Assembly (NCBI RefSeq): GCF_900115095.1
Contig: NZ_FOVH01000005.1
Coordinates: forward strand, 1 to 64,000
DNA: 64,000 bases
Direction of reading: 5' to 3'
From: Actinomadura madurae
GTDB taxonomy: Bacteria > Actinomycetota > Actinomycetes > Streptosporangiales > Streptosporangiaceae
Part shown: piece by piece, positions 50,160-58,592 of the stretch
Position numbering within the stretch: the stretch's first letter is position 1
Layout: each line of letters starts with the position of its first letter
Position numbers and translations under genes: made by a program
Notes under the pieces: model-generated
What the model was told of the DNA's origin: nothing
The model's database searches: none
The model's input: only the letters and a program-made list of their open reading frames with translations

Positions 50160-50537
50160 TCAGATCCGGCCCCAGGGGACGGACGCGTACGCCTTGTCCG
50201 CCGAGGCCATCAGGTCGCTCACCGGGTAGGTCACGTCGCCGATGCGGGTGACCGGCGCGATTCCCAGTGAGTTGGTGACGACGCCGCCGTCCCGGAAGAA
50301 GCCGATGTTGGTGATGCCGCCTTCGGCGACGCGTCCGTCCCGCAGGACGAGGAGCGCGTCGTCGAAGCCGGCGCGCTGGGCCTTGAGTCCGAAGTGGATC
50401 TGGCCGAAGCCGCCGACGTGCCTGATGTGCGGCACGGGCTCCCGTACCTGCATGGCGGTGAAGTGGCCGTAGTTGACCAGGGCCGGGTGGGCGAGAGCCT
50501 CGGCGGTCGCCGGCCGCCCGTTGACCTCGATGCGCAT
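50160..50537 (-). pseudogene. Internally deleted class IV aminotransferase
   Basis: This 125-residue frame keeps the start of a branched-chain/D-amino-acid type aminotransferase (RIEVNGRPATAEALAHPALVNYGHFT) and a late piece (PHIRHVGGFGQIHFGLKAQRAG, then VAEGGITNIGFF). The 100 or more residues normally between them are missing. The Lys expected before HVGGFGQ reads Arg, and the C-terminal substrate domain is cut down to a short tail. A normal family member has about 270 residues. The open frame shows deletions rather than frameshifts. It cannot bind PLP in the usual way and is probably non-functional. Confidence 0.7.
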
Positions 50538-50629
50538 GTCCGACTCTCCGTCAGCGGGGTGATGATGCCGGTAGGCCGATCATGAAGTGTAGAACGCCTG
50601 CCCAGGTGGGACGCGGCGCGGGGCAAGCG

Positions 50630-52060
50630 TCAGGGGCTCTTACGCCCGGAGAGCCCGGACAGGTCTCGGGCGACGACCGTGTTCCGGTCGATAGAACGGT
50701 TTCCCAAGGACAGCTGCGGCCATTGCCCGGACAGTTCCTGCCGGCTGCGCTCGCTCCACGCCCGCGCCTCGTCACTGCGCGTCTTGTAGAAGTTGAGCGC
50801 GTAACCGCCTGAGTGCACGCGGAGCAGCGTGAAACCGCCCGGGTATTCCTTGACGGCCCCCACCTCCTGCTGGACGACCCTGGGCGCGAGAGGGAAGACC
50901 GAACGCTGGTTGCGGTGCGTGTGGCCCGCATGGTGGAGGAAGACGCCGGGAGCCCGGTTGTAGGCGGCGAGGATTCTCAAAGATTGGCCCGCGTCCAGGG
51001 AATGGGTTCCGGTTATGGCGAGCGGGTCGTTCTCGGTGAACAGCGGGTGGTGGCCGAAGACGATGGTGGGACGGTCGGGGTCTTTCTTCAACTCCGCTTC
51101 GAACCACGCGTGCTGGGCCGCGGAAAGACCGCCCGAGTCGCCGCCGTCACCGGGCTTGTCGTAGGTGTCCAGGCCGATGACGCGAAGGCCTTGGAGGTCG
51201 TGGGAGAAATAGGTCCGGCCGGACGGGAAGAACGCGTCCTTGAAGCAGTCGTTCCCCTGGTGCTCGCCGGGACTGCACGCGCTGTATGCCCCACCAGCGT
51301 GGGCCCGGTCGTGGTTGCCGCGGGCGATCAGATAGTCGCCGCCCAGCGCGCCGAACGTGTCGAGGATGCTCTTGGCGCTCGCGAGGTCGGCCGGGGCCGC
51401 CTCGCTCGACACGTCCCCGGCGGCGAGGAGGTAGTCGGCGCCCCGGCTGCGGGCGTCCGCCATCAGGGCCCTGGCCATCACCTCCGGATACGGCGGATGG
51501 CCGGGGACCTGCTCGATGCCCTTGATCCACGGCAGCCGGCCGACCAGCCCGGCGACCGTCTCGCCCAGGTGGAGGTCGTTGCAGAGGGCGACGGAGAACA
51601 GGTGGCGGCCCGGCGGCGGCTGCGGGGTCGTGAAGGAGAACACGTCCCCGTGCGGTGTACCGGCCGCCTGGCCCGCCGCCAGCCAGGTCGGCGTCGCCGC
51701 ACGCCCTTCAGAACGGGCCTTGTAGTAGTACGTCCGGCCCGGCTCCAGGTCGGTCAGCTCGACGTAGTGGTACGGGGTGCCCGGCGCGCCGTGGGCGGTC
51801 CGCGTCAGGCGGGACGGGTGCGTCCCGTACAGCACCTCAGCGTCGGACGGGGCGGGCCGCATGCGGCCGAGGCCGTCGTCCGTCCCCGGGACGCCCGTGT
51901 ACCAGGTGAGGACGGCCGTCGTCTCGGTGACGGTGACCAGCTCCAGGTTCACCGGCCGGACGCCGCCCGCCGCCCAGGCGGTGTCGGGCAGGAGGGAGGC
52001 GCCCGCGACGACGGCGCTCCAGCGCAGCAGGGCCCGGCGGCTCGGACGGCAGCAGATCAT
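50630..52060 (-). CDS. Tat-exported metallophosphoesterase (purple-acid-phosphatase-like)
   Basis: The 476-residue protein has a twin-arginine signal (RRALLRWSAVVAGASLLP, cut near TAWAA) and an FN3-like N-terminal domain (about 35-145) with YHYVELTDLEPGRTYYYKAR. The calcineurin-type phosphoesterase core has all metal motifs: CNDLHLG, LLAAGDVSS, LIARGNHDRAH, VFGHHPLF and HHAGHTHRN. It should hydrolyse phosphomonoesters or nucleotides at the cell surface. It is downstream of gatD by about 57 bases on the same strand. Six Cys could form disulphides. Confidence 0.9.
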   Translation of the reverse strand: MICCRPSRRALLRWSAVVAGASLLPDTAWAAGGVRPVNLELVTVTETTAVLTWYTGVPGTDDGLGRMRPAPSDAEVLYGTHPSRLTRTAHGAPGTPYHYVELTDLEPGRTYYYKARSEGRAATPTWLAAGQAAGTPHGDVFSFTTPQPPPGRHLFSVALCNDLHLGETVAGLVGRLPWIKGIEQVPGHPPYPEVMARALMADARSRGADYLLAAGDVSSEAAPADLASAKSILDTFGALGGDYLIARGNHDRAHAGGAYSACSPGEHQGNDCFKDAFFPSGRTYFSHDLQGLRVIGLDTYDKPGDGGDSGGLSAAQHAWFEAELKKDPDRPTIVFGHHPLFTENDPLAITGTHSLDAGQSLRILAAYNRAPGVFLHHAGHTHRNQRSVFPLAPRVVQQEVGAVKEYPGGFTLLRVHSGGYALNFYKTRSDEARAWSERSRQELSGQWPQLSLGNRSIDRNTVVARDLSGLSGRKSP

Positions 52061-52117
52061 GATCGCTACCGTCGCACCGGCCCGGCCCCCGCACCAGACC
52101 CAAAGAGGCGGCCCCGG

Positions 52118-52837
52118 TCAGACCGTGACGGCGTTGAGGCGCTCCTCGCGGAGCCGCTCGGCCCAGGACGCGTCCAGCGGCGGGAGGTCGCGGCCGACGG
52201 CCCAGCGGAGCAGCAGGTCGGCCAGGCCCGGGTTGCGGACGAGCGCCGGCCCGTGCATGTACGTGCCGAGCACGCGCCCGCTGTAAGCGCCCTCGAACCC
52301 GTCGCCGTTGCCGACGCCGTGCAGGACCTTCGCGAACGGCCGGGCGTTCGGCCCGAGCTGCGTGACGCCCTGGTGGTTCTCGAACCCGGTGATGCGCGGG
52401 ACGTTCAGCTCGCCCGCGACGTCCCCGACGATCTCGCCGACGGCGCGCTGCTCGCCGCGTCCCGAGCGGATGTCGAGGAGGCCGAGGCCCTGCACGGGCT
52501 GCCCCTCCTCGCCGCCGAACTCGTGCCCGAGAAGCTGGTATCCGGCGCACACGGCGAACACCACCGCCCCGGACTGGACGGCCCGCGCCAGCCCGCCGTC
52601 ACCGCGCAGGCGCTGCGCGGCGAGGATCTGCGGACGGTCCTCGCCGCCGCCGAGCAGGTAGATGTCGCCGTCGGCGGGGACGGGCTCGTCCGACCGCAGG
52701 CTCACGGTCTCGGTCGGGATGCCGCGCAGCGCCGCCCGGCGTTCCAGGACGATCGTGTTGCCCTGGTCGCCGTAGGTGCTGAGCAGGTCCGGGTAGATCC
52801 AGACGATCTTGACCCGGTCGGAAGCGTTAGACGACAC
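52118..52837 (-). CDS. gatD: Lipid II isoglutaminyl synthase, glutaminase subunit
   Basis: GatD supplies ammonia to MurT for amidation of the D-Glu in lipid II. The 239-residue class I glutaminase-like protein has the nucleophile elbow VVFAVCAGYQLLGHEF (Cys about residue 94), RITGFENHQGVT and the His-bearing VLGTYMHGPALVRNPGLAD. It starts inside the end of murT (11-base overlap), the standard arrangement of this pair. Together they change peptidoglycan charge and cross-linking. No gene of the pair looks damaged. Confidence 0.95.
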   Translation of the reverse strand: MSSNASDRVKIVWIYPDLLSTYGDQGNTIVLERRAALRGIPTETVSLRSDEPVPADGDIYLLGGGEDRPQILAAQRLRGDGGLARAVQSGAVVFAVCAGYQLLGHEFGGEEGQPVQGLGLLDIRSGRGEQRAVGEIVGDVAGELNVPRITGFENHQGVTQLGPNARPFAKVLHGVGNGDGFEGAYSGRVLGTYMHGPALVRNPGLADLLLRWAVGRDLPPLDASWAERLREERLNAVTV

Positions 52838-54077
52838 GGCCGTACCTCGTTCGGATGCTCTGGAAGGCGGTGTAGTTGGCGATCACGTCCAGGTGGCCCG
52901 GCGGGACGGCCATGACCGCCTGGTCGATGTCGTCCACGATCGTGAACGACACCTCCGCGGCCTCCAGCCGGGCGGCGAGGTCGATGCGGCGCTCGCCGGT
53001 CACCCACACGGGACGCCCCCGCAGGATGCGGTAGTCGACGTCCCACAGCCAGGACGTGTCGCGCCCGTCGGGCCCCTGCGCGTTGATCGACAGGGCGACC
53101 GGGCCGGGCGCGGGCTGCAGGACGTCGAACGCCTCCAGCCACCCGGCCGGGTTCTTCGACAGCAGCAGCCGGATCGAGCGGCCCTCGTGCTCGACCGTCG
53201 TGTAGCGGCCGGCGACCGAGGTGACCTGCGACAGCAGCGGCAGCGCCTGCTCGGGCGCGACGCCGAACTGCGCGACCACGGCCAGCGCGATCAGGGCGTT
53301 CGACCGGTTCGCGCGGCCCGGCAGGGACAGCCCGGTGAACGAGTACGTCCGGCCGTCCGGCCCGGTGACCAGGTCGCCCTTCAGCGCCCAGTCGGGGCGG
53401 GGACGGGCGAAGTGGCACTGCCGGCAGCGCCAGTCGCTGTCCTCGTCGGTGTCCTGCCGGTCGAGGGGGCCGCCGCACTCGGGGCAGCACCACGAGTCCT
53501 CGCGCCAGTGCTGGCCCGCGGCGACCCACGTGACGCTCTTGGCGGTGGACGCGCCCCAGGTGACCAGCGGGTCGTCGCAGTTGGCGATGACGTGGCTGGT
53601 CGGGGACGCCTCCAGCGAGCGCCGCCACTTGCCGGCCAGCAGCCAGATCTCGGCGGCGCGGTCCATCTGGTCGCGGCTCAGGTTCATCAGCGCGACGACG
53701 TTCGCCCCGGTCTCCTTCAGGACCATCGGGACGTATTTCTCGTCACACTCCAGCACGCCGTAGCGGGCGGACGGCGCGGACGCGAGCGCGGACACGTGCC
53801 CGGTCGGCATGTTCGCGCCGAACGCGTTGGTGGCGACCTCCCCCAGCGGCGTCATCGCCGAGGTGATCAGCCGGGTCGTCGTCGTCTTGCCGTTGGTGGC
53901 GCTGACGAGGACGAGCTTGCGGTCCTTGGCGAGCCTGGTCAGCAGTTCGGGGTCGAGCCGGAGACCGACCTTTCCGCCGATCACCGAGCCGTCCCCGCGG
54001 CCCGCCATACGGGACATCTTGGCGGCCGTACGACCGAGCGCGACGGCCAGCTGCGAACGCAGCGGAAGATCGCTCAT
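52827..54077 (-). CDS. murT: Lipid II isoglutaminyl synthase, MurT subunit
   Basis: MurT is a Mur-ligase-type ATPase that amidates the alpha-carboxyl of D-Glu in lipid II with ammonia from GatD. The 416-residue protein has the P-loop VLVSATNGKTTTTRLI, a Cys4 zinc ribbon within the central domain (CCPECGG, then CRQCHF), NRSNALIALAVVAQFG and the C-terminal DUF1727 part (DVDYRILRGRP, NYTAFQ). ATG 54077 is shared with the IscB stop in an ATGA. The Shine-Dalgarno AAGGAA is provided by a TTCCT-CGA-AGGAA hairpin directly upstream, next to the inserted element. So murT-gatD expression may now depend on IscB transcription. Confidence 0.95.
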   Translation of the reverse strand: MSDLPLRSQLAVALGRTAAKMSRMAGRGDGSVIGGKVGLRLDPELLTRLAKDRKLVLVSATNGKTTTTRLITSAMTPLGEVATNAFGANMPTGHVSALASAPSARYGVLECDEKYVPMVLKETGANVVALMNLSRDQMDRAAEIWLLAGKWRRSLEASPTSHVIANCDDPLVTWGASTAKSVTWVAAGQHWREDSWCCPECGGPLDRQDTDEDSDWRCRQCHFARPRPDWALKGDLVTGPDGRTYSFTGLSLPGRANRSNALIALAVVAQFGVAPEQALPLLSQVTSVAGRYTTVEHEGRSIRLLLSKNPAGWLEAFDVLQPAPGPVALSINAQGPDGRDTSWLWDVDYRILRGRPVWVTGERRIDLAARLEAAEVSFTIVDDIDQAVMAVPPGHLDVIANYTAFQSIRTRYGRVV

Positions 54078-55597
54078 GGACTTCCTTCGAGGAAACCCCC
54101 GCCGTGAGGCGTGGGAGGGATCGGATCCCCTGCGAGGCACTGCAGGGAAGAGGTTCCCGCCTTCAGTGCGGGCACCTGTCTACCAGCATCGGGCCCGTGC
54201 ACGCGCGCGGCAATCTCGGGACGGGTGTTGTAGCCGTACCCATCGGCCCGCTGCAACAGCCGGGCGTAACGGTGGCCGACACCGTTGACGGTGCCGTGGC
54301 GAGTAGTGATGTTGAACGAACCGGTCGCCCGGACCGCGACCCGCCCGAGATGCGTCCCGGCCCTCTTTCCGCCGGGGACGACCGCTTTGACGAGGTCGCC
54401 GGTCTGGAATCCGCGTACGGTCTTGCTCCTCGGCAGCCGGAGGCGGGGGAATCCGTACCGGTCGGTCCGAGTGCGGCTGTGACCGCCACGCCCCGTGCAC
54501 GCGACCACCAGCACGGTGGCCGGGTATGCGGTGACAGCGCCGGTCTCGCCCACGCACAGTGCGTCGAGGGTGTGGGATTTGGGCAGGCCGGACCGGGTGC
54601 GATTCCATCTCGTCCGCCCGCCCGATCCCACCACGACTCGGCCGGGAAACCGGCGGTCGAGGGCGTGCCGCAGCCCTAGACGAGTCGAGTTGATCGCCGC
54701 GGCGTCACGCAACGGGGCCTTGGCCTGCGCGAGAACCCGCACCACCGTCGCCGGCCGGTGAGCCAGAAACAGTTCGATGGGACGATCACTCTTGCTCTGG
54801 TTGCACGGCACGCAGGCCAGGGCGAGGTTGCAGACCCTGTCCGCGCCACCCTTCGATCTGGGGTGGATGTGGTCGACGGTCAAAGGCACATTGACGGCGC
54901 CGCAGTACGCACAGGCCCGCCCCCACTTCTCCAGGAGGTACTCGCGAACCTGGTACCCATACAGCGTGCCGTGCTGATACTCCACGCCTTCCAGCGACCG
55001 TCCGGCCGAAAGAGCATGGGTGTCGAACGCGGCCAGCTCCACATGCACCGCTTCAACGGGTGCCCACCGGGCGAGTCGTTCCACCCAAGACGTCGTGGTG
55101 TCGACCCTGTGTTTCAGGGACGGGGCCAGCCATCCGTCCGGCCGCACCCGGTTCAGGAACCGGGGTGCCCGGTACCGAAGGTTGGCCGACCTGCGGCGAC
55201 GCCGGTAAGCGGCACGTTGTCCCAGCTTCTTGCGGATCCGCGCGCCCCGGTGGTCGAGCTGGATGGCGTATCTGCCCCGCCGCTCCCCTTTCCGGGCTGT
55301 GAAGACGGCGATCCCCGTGTGCCTTGAGCCGGGATCGATGCCGACCTCCACTCCCTCCACCTCCGACGCGGCCGCCGTGCGGTCTTTCAGGCGGATGACG
55401 AAGGGGGTGTGCCGCGCCACGACCGCCCGTCCCGAGGCCAGGAGCCGCCGGGCACGCGCAGGGTGGCAAGGTTGCAGCGGTGCGCCGTCCTTGTCGAGCA
55501 CGAAAACGTGATGCGCCTCACGGCGCCGCTCCCCGCCCCGGAGGTCAGGGGTGACGCCACCGGGACCAGGTGAGGTGCCGGTGGTCTCTCCTCGCAC
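54074..55597 (-). CDS. iscB: IscB RNA-guided nuclease (OMEGA system)
   Basis: The protein (507 residues from GTG 55597) has the full IscB plan. The PLMP domain reads VFVLDKDGAPLQPCHPARAR. RuvC-I is GIDPGSRHTGIAVF (Asp about 88), followed by an Arg-rich bridge helix (about 117-146). RuvC-II is EAVHVELAAFD (Glu about 187). The HNH domain has CAYC, LTVDHIHPRSKGG (His about 243) and CVPC. RuvC-III is KSHTLDALCVG (His/Asp about 342/345), and a C-terminal domain follows. All catalytic residues are present, so it should cut DNA guided by an omega-RNA. The start is unsure; GTG 55501 is also possible. The last 30 residues are encoded by the element end and stop in the murT ATGA. Confidence 0.9.
   Translation of the reverse strand: MRGETTGTSPGPGGVTPDLRGGERRREAHHVFVLDKDGAPLQPCHPARARRLLASGRAVVARHTPFVIRLKDRTAAASEVEGVEVGIDPGSRHTGIAVFTARKGERRGRYAIQLDHRGARIRKKLGQRAAYRRRRRSANLRYRAPRFLNRVRPDGWLAPSLKHRVDTTTSWVERLARWAPVEAVHVELAAFDTHALSAGRSLEGVEYQHGTLYGYQVREYLLEKWGRACAYCGAVNVPLTVDHIHPRSKGGADRVCNLALACVPCNQSKSDRPIELFLAHRPATVVRVLAQAKAPLRDAAAINSTRLGLRHALDRRFPGRVVVGSGGRTRWNRTRSGLPKSHTLDALCVGETGAVTAYPATVLVVACTGRGGHSRTRTDRYGFPRLRLPRSKTVRGFQTGDLVKAVVPGGKRAGTHLGRVAVRATGSFNITTRHGTVNGVGHRYARLLQRADGYGYNTRPEIAARVHGPDAGRQVPALKAGTSSLQCLAGDPIPPTPHGGGFLEGSP
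54082..54119. mobile_element. End of the IscB element with two hairpins
   Basis: CCCCCGCC-GTGA-GGCGTGGGAGGG (54096-54119) is the imperfect hairpin usual at IS200/IS605-type ends. Next to it TTCCT-TCG-AGGAA (54082-54094) forms a second hairpin that contains the murT Shine-Dalgarno. The junction with host DNA should lie between about 54078 and 54095. No transposase gene accompanies the element. Confidence 0.6.
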
Positions 55598-55785
55598 ATG
55601 TCCCGCACCGGTTCCACCGCCCAGACGGGCGGGAGGTCGGAGCCCCGTTTCGTTCCCGATCCGGGGAGTGTCTGCGAGCCCCGATTCCAGAGCAGCCCGC
55701 TGGAGAAGCACGGGCCGGTGGGTCGGCCCACCTGTGCGGAACGTAGCCGACAAGGTCACCTCCTTACAGATGTCGGCCGGTGCTG
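55508..55785 (-). ncRNA. Candidate omega-RNA scaffold of IscB
   Basis: The 280 bases directly upstream of the conserved IscB start are rich in hairpins. They include GCCGACA/TGTCGGC with an 18-base loop (55746-55777), GGTGGG-TCGG-CCCACC (55717-55732) and GCCCG/CGGGC (55695-55715). In known IscB systems the guide RNA scaffold lies exactly here, 5' of the gene, with the guide at its far (5') end. The boundaries and the guide cannot be fixed from one copy. Confidence 0.5.
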
Positions 55786-55846
55786 GTAACGACGGCCTCA
55801 GCCGCAGGGGCCGAAGCCCCCTCCTCCTGGAGGGAGATCCCGTTAC
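55786..55846 (-). other. Cloverleaf-like four-stem RNA structure
   Basis: A closing stem GTAACG/CGTTAC (55786-55791 with 55841-55846) encloses three hairpins: CGGC-CTCA-GCCG (55793-55804), GGGGC-CGAA-GCCCC (55807-55820; UUCG loop on the minus strand) and CTCC/GGAG (about 55821-55836). It lies just upstream of the candidate omega-RNA. It may be its 5' part, the element's other end or a leader of the old murT transcript. It does not have tRNA consensus bases. Confidence 0.5.
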
Positions 55847-56202
55847 GGACTCCGTCTTCTCTGGATGCGCCGGGAAACCGCTCCGAGCCTAGCCGCTGAG
55901 CGCGCCGCTCGCGGCGTGGCGGCGGGGTTCGCGGACGTCCCCGGTGCCGTGCGGACGCGATGTGAGCAGCATCACAGGATTCCAGGTAAACCAGTGATGA
56001 GTTTCTTGACCGATACCGACATGTCGTGATTCGGTGCGACCTCCGACTGCGGTGTGCCAGATTCCCAACCACGCGTCCGAGAACGGCGTCACCCACTACT
56101 TTTGTCGGGAGCCCTGCTGGTACGCGGGGAGGCGGTGCCCGCCCCGGCCGGCGGGCCTGGAGCGCAAGCGTGGGCAAGCGGCTAAAAGGCGAGGTCTGAG
56201 CG
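55847..56202. promoter_or_regulatory. Divergent region between iscB/murT and zinc-ribbon genes
   Basis: A 356-base non-coding stretch. On the minus strand a -10-like TAGGCT (55886-55891) may be the original murT promoter, now reading into the IscB element. On the plus strand TTGACC (56006-56011) is followed by a CGACATGTCG palindrome (56018-56027), perhaps the promoter and operator of the zinc-ribbon gene. ACGGA-C-TCCGT at 55845-55855 is a small palindrome. No gene was seen. Confidence 0.4.
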
Positions 56203-57702
56203 ATGCAGTGTCCGACGTGCGGGAATGACACGCCTGGGACGCTCGGGAAGTGTTCGCACTGCGCGGCGCCGATCGACGTGTACTCGGTCGGGCCCGCCGT
56301 TCCGCTGGGCGCACCGGTCGCGGAGGCGCCGCCGGCCGGCGGCGCCGACGCGCTCGGCGACCGGACGATGATGGTGCCGCCGCCCACGCCGTCCTGGGCC
56401 TCGTCGTCGGCGCCCGATCCGGCCGTGCCGTTGGGGGGCGCCTCGCCGCAGCAGACGTCGCCGGAGCCTCCCGCCCAGCCGCCGCTCCAGCTGTCGGTGG
56501 AGCCGACGGGGCCGACGCCGGCCGCCGCGTCCCCGCTGCCGGCCGCCGATCCCGAGGACACCGCGGCCTGGACGTTCGACCCGAACGACTACGACGAGTC
56601 CGGCGGGTTCAGCACCCCGCCGCCTCCGCCCGCGTGGGCGAACGAGCAGCCCGCGAGCGAGCCGCCGCCCGGGGGCGCGCCGGCCGGCGCCTTCGGCGTC
56701 GACGAGCAGCCGAGCGGCGCTCAGTCGATCGTCCCGGAGTCGTGGTTCGCGCAGCCCCGCAAGCCCGAGGCGCCGGAGGCCGAGGCGACGCAGGTGTGGG
56801 GGCAGCAGCAACCCGCGGGCGCGCCGCAGACGATGCTGGACGCCGACGCGACGCAGCTCGCCCCCGCGCCCATGAACCCCGGCATGCCCGGCCCGGGCCA
56901 GGGCTTCGGAGACCCGGGCTTCGGCGGCGGCATGGACCAGACGCGGATGGACCCGGGCTCACCCATGCCCATGGGGGCGATGGGTCCGGGGGTGCAGCCG
57001 ATGGGGCCGGGCGGCCCGGGTTACGGCGGCTTCCCGCCGGGCCAGATGCAGCCCGGCCCTCTGCAGCCGGGCCAGGGCAAGGGCGGGACGAGCAAGCCGC
57101 TCGTCGCCGCCGTCGCCGCGCTGGTCACGGTCGCGGTCGGCGCGGTGGCGTTCGTCGCGTGGCCGTCCGGCGGCGACGACCCCTCGGCGGGCACGAACCC
57201 GTCTCCGGCCGCGTCCCAGACGCAGGTCGCGCAGAAGAACGCGATCCCGGCGGAGACCAGGCAGCAGGCCGCGGTGCTGAACAAGATCTTGAACGACAGC
57301 GTCGACACGCGCCGGGTCCTCGCCGGGGCGCTCGGCCGGGCCGGCAAGTGCAAGACGCTGCCGCAGGCGATCCAGGGGTTCCAGACGGTCGCGCAGCGCC
57401 GGACGAACCAGCTGAACCGCACCAAGGCCCTCAAAGTCGACAAGCTGGCCAACGGCGAGCGGCTGCGCACCTCCCTGTCGCAGGCCCTGACGGCGTCGCT
57501 CCAGGTCGACCAGGTGCTGCTGCGGTGGGCGCAGGCGAACCAGCCGCGCTGCAAGGGCAAGCCGCGTCCGAGCGCGGCGCGGGTTCCCGGACGCGCGGCC
57601 ATCGAGCAGCGCGCGACGACGGCGAAGAAGCAGTTCGTCGTCCTGTGGAACCCGGTCGCGAAGAAGACGGGCCAGCCGCAGCGTAGCTGGAAGCGCGTAT
57701 AA
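56203..57702 (+). CDS. Zinc-ribbon single-span membrane protein, long paralogue
   Basis: The 499-residue protein begins with a zinc ribbon (MQCPTCGNDTPGTLGKCSHC; Cys 3, 6, 17, 20). About 270 residues of Pro/Gly/Ala/Gln-rich, probably disordered sequence follow, then one membrane span (about 298-318) and an extracytoplasmic helical domain (about 345-499) with LNKILNDSVDTRRVLAGALG and a Cys pair (GKCKTL, QPRCKG). The next gene is a shorter paralogue with the same order. The role is unknown; the cytosolic ribbon and external sensor-like domain suggest a signalling or assembly protein. Confidence 0.7.
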   Translation: MQCPTCGNDTPGTLGKCSHCAAPIDVYSVGPAVPLGAPVAEAPPAGGADALGDRTMMVPPPTPSWASSSAPDPAVPLGGASPQQTSPEPPAQPPLQLSVEPTGPTPAAASPLPAADPEDTAAWTFDPNDYDESGGFSTPPPPPAWANEQPASEPPPGGAPAGAFGVDEQPSGAQSIVPESWFAQPRKPEAPEAEATQVWGQQQPAGAPQTMLDADATQLAPAPMNPGMPGPGQGFGDPGFGGGMDQTRMDPGSPMPMGAMGPGVQPMGPGGPGYGGFPPGQMQPGPLQPGQGKGGTSKPLVAAVAALVTVAVGAVAFVAWPSGGDDPSAGTNPSPAASQTQVAQKNAIPAETRQQAAVLNKILNDSVDTRRVLAGALGRAGKCKTLPQAIQGFQTVAQRRTNQLNRTKALKVDKLANGERLRTSLSQALTASLQVDQVLLRWAQANQPRCKGKPRPSAARVPGRAAIEQRATTAKKQFVVLWNPVAKKTGQPQRSWKRV

Positions 57703-57757
57703 CGGCCCGTAGCGCAGTATTGTCGGACCGTTCGTACTCACGGGGCAGGGGGCCGTC

Positions 57758-58591
57758 ATGCGGTGTCCAAACTGCGGGACCGACACCTCGTCAGGGTCGC
57801 CCACGTGCACGCGCTGCAACGCGCCGCTTCCGCCGTCCGGCGGCGGGGACGCGACGGTGCGCGACCCGCAGGGCGGCGGCGTGCCGGTGCCGCCGCCCTG
57901 GACGCTGCAGTGGGGCGCGCAGGCCGACCACACCACCCCGATGCCGCCGTCGGAGGAGCGGACGACCCATCTCTCGCCCGAACCGTGGGCGGAGCCTGCG
58001 ATCTGGCAGCCGCCGGCGCCGCCGAAGCGCGGCAGGCTTCCGTACTTCCTGGGCGCGGCGGGGGTCGTCCTGCTGATCGGGCTGGCGCTGGCCATCGTGT
58101 TCTGGCCGAGCGGGTCCGAGACGACGCCTCCGGCCGCGTCCGAGCCGTCCGCCCAGCAGAGCCAGAGCGCCCCATCCGAGACCGGGAGCACCGAGGGCGA
58201 CTTCGACGCGCAGGCCAAGGCCGTGGACACGCTTCTGGACGAGATGGGCTCCACCCGCTCCGACCTCGGCACGGTGGTGGTCGGCGGCTGCTCGAGGGGC
58301 GGTCTGCAGCGCATCCTCAACGCGCGCCAGGGGCAGCTGGACGAGGCGCGCAATCTGCAGGTGAGCGCGCTCGACAGCGGCGAGCAGCTGAAGGACGCGC
58401 TCGTCCGGGCGCTGGAGGCGTCGACCGAGTCGAACCAGCGCTACCTGGACGTCGCGCCCGGCTGCCCGTCCGAGGGCGAGGTGTCGGACATCAACCGGCG
58501 CGCCAGCGACGCCAAGACCGAGTTCATCGGCTACTGGGCGCCGGTCGCGGAGAAGGCCGGCCTTCCCGCCCGCACCGAGTCCGACATCTGA
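57758..58591 (+). CDS. Zinc-ribbon single-span membrane protein, short paralogue
   Basis: The 277-residue protein repeats the layout of its neighbour: a zinc ribbon (MRCPNCGTDTSSGSPTCTRC, Cys at the same four positions), a short disordered part, one membrane span (about 94-116) and an external helical domain. That domain contains VDTLLDEMGSTRSDLGTVV with Cys in GGCSRG and APGCPSE. The shared external motif (xLLxDxxxTRxxLxxxxxxxxxC) indicates a tandem duplication followed by divergence of the linker. It ends 1 base from the end of the convergent ATPase gene. Confidence 0.7.
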   Translation: MRCPNCGTDTSSGSPTCTRCNAPLPPSGGGDATVRDPQGGGVPVPPPWTLQWGAQADHTTPMPPSEERTTHLSPEPWAEPAIWQPPAPPKRGRLPYFLGAAGVVLLIGLALAIVFWPSGSETTPPAASEPSAQQSQSAPSETGSTEGDFDAQAKAVDTLLDEMGSTRSDLGTVVVGGCSRGGLQRILNARQGQLDEARNLQVSALDSGEQLKDALVRALEASTESNQRYLDVAPGCPSEGEVSDINRRASDAKTEFIGYWAPVAEKAGLPARTESDI

Positions 58592-58592
58592 G

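Noticed and set aside
54074..55597. TnpB/IS605 OrfB or Cas9 as identity of the HNH protein
   Set aside because: TnpB has no HNH insert, and Cas9 has a large REC lobe and CRISPR context. The PLMP start, the short bridge helix, the HNH position and the size fit IscB.
55753..55770. GTAAGGAGGTGACC as ribosome binding site for a GTG at 55759
   Set aside because: The AGGAGG directly abuts the GTG with no spacing and lies in the loop of a perfect hairpin, and the resulting N-terminal 84 residues are not IscB-like. It is more likely part of the RNA structure.
55786..55846. tRNA gene at the cloverleaf
   Set aside because: Stem lengths are wrong and there is no TTC-type T-loop, anticodon arm or CCA-proximal consensus.
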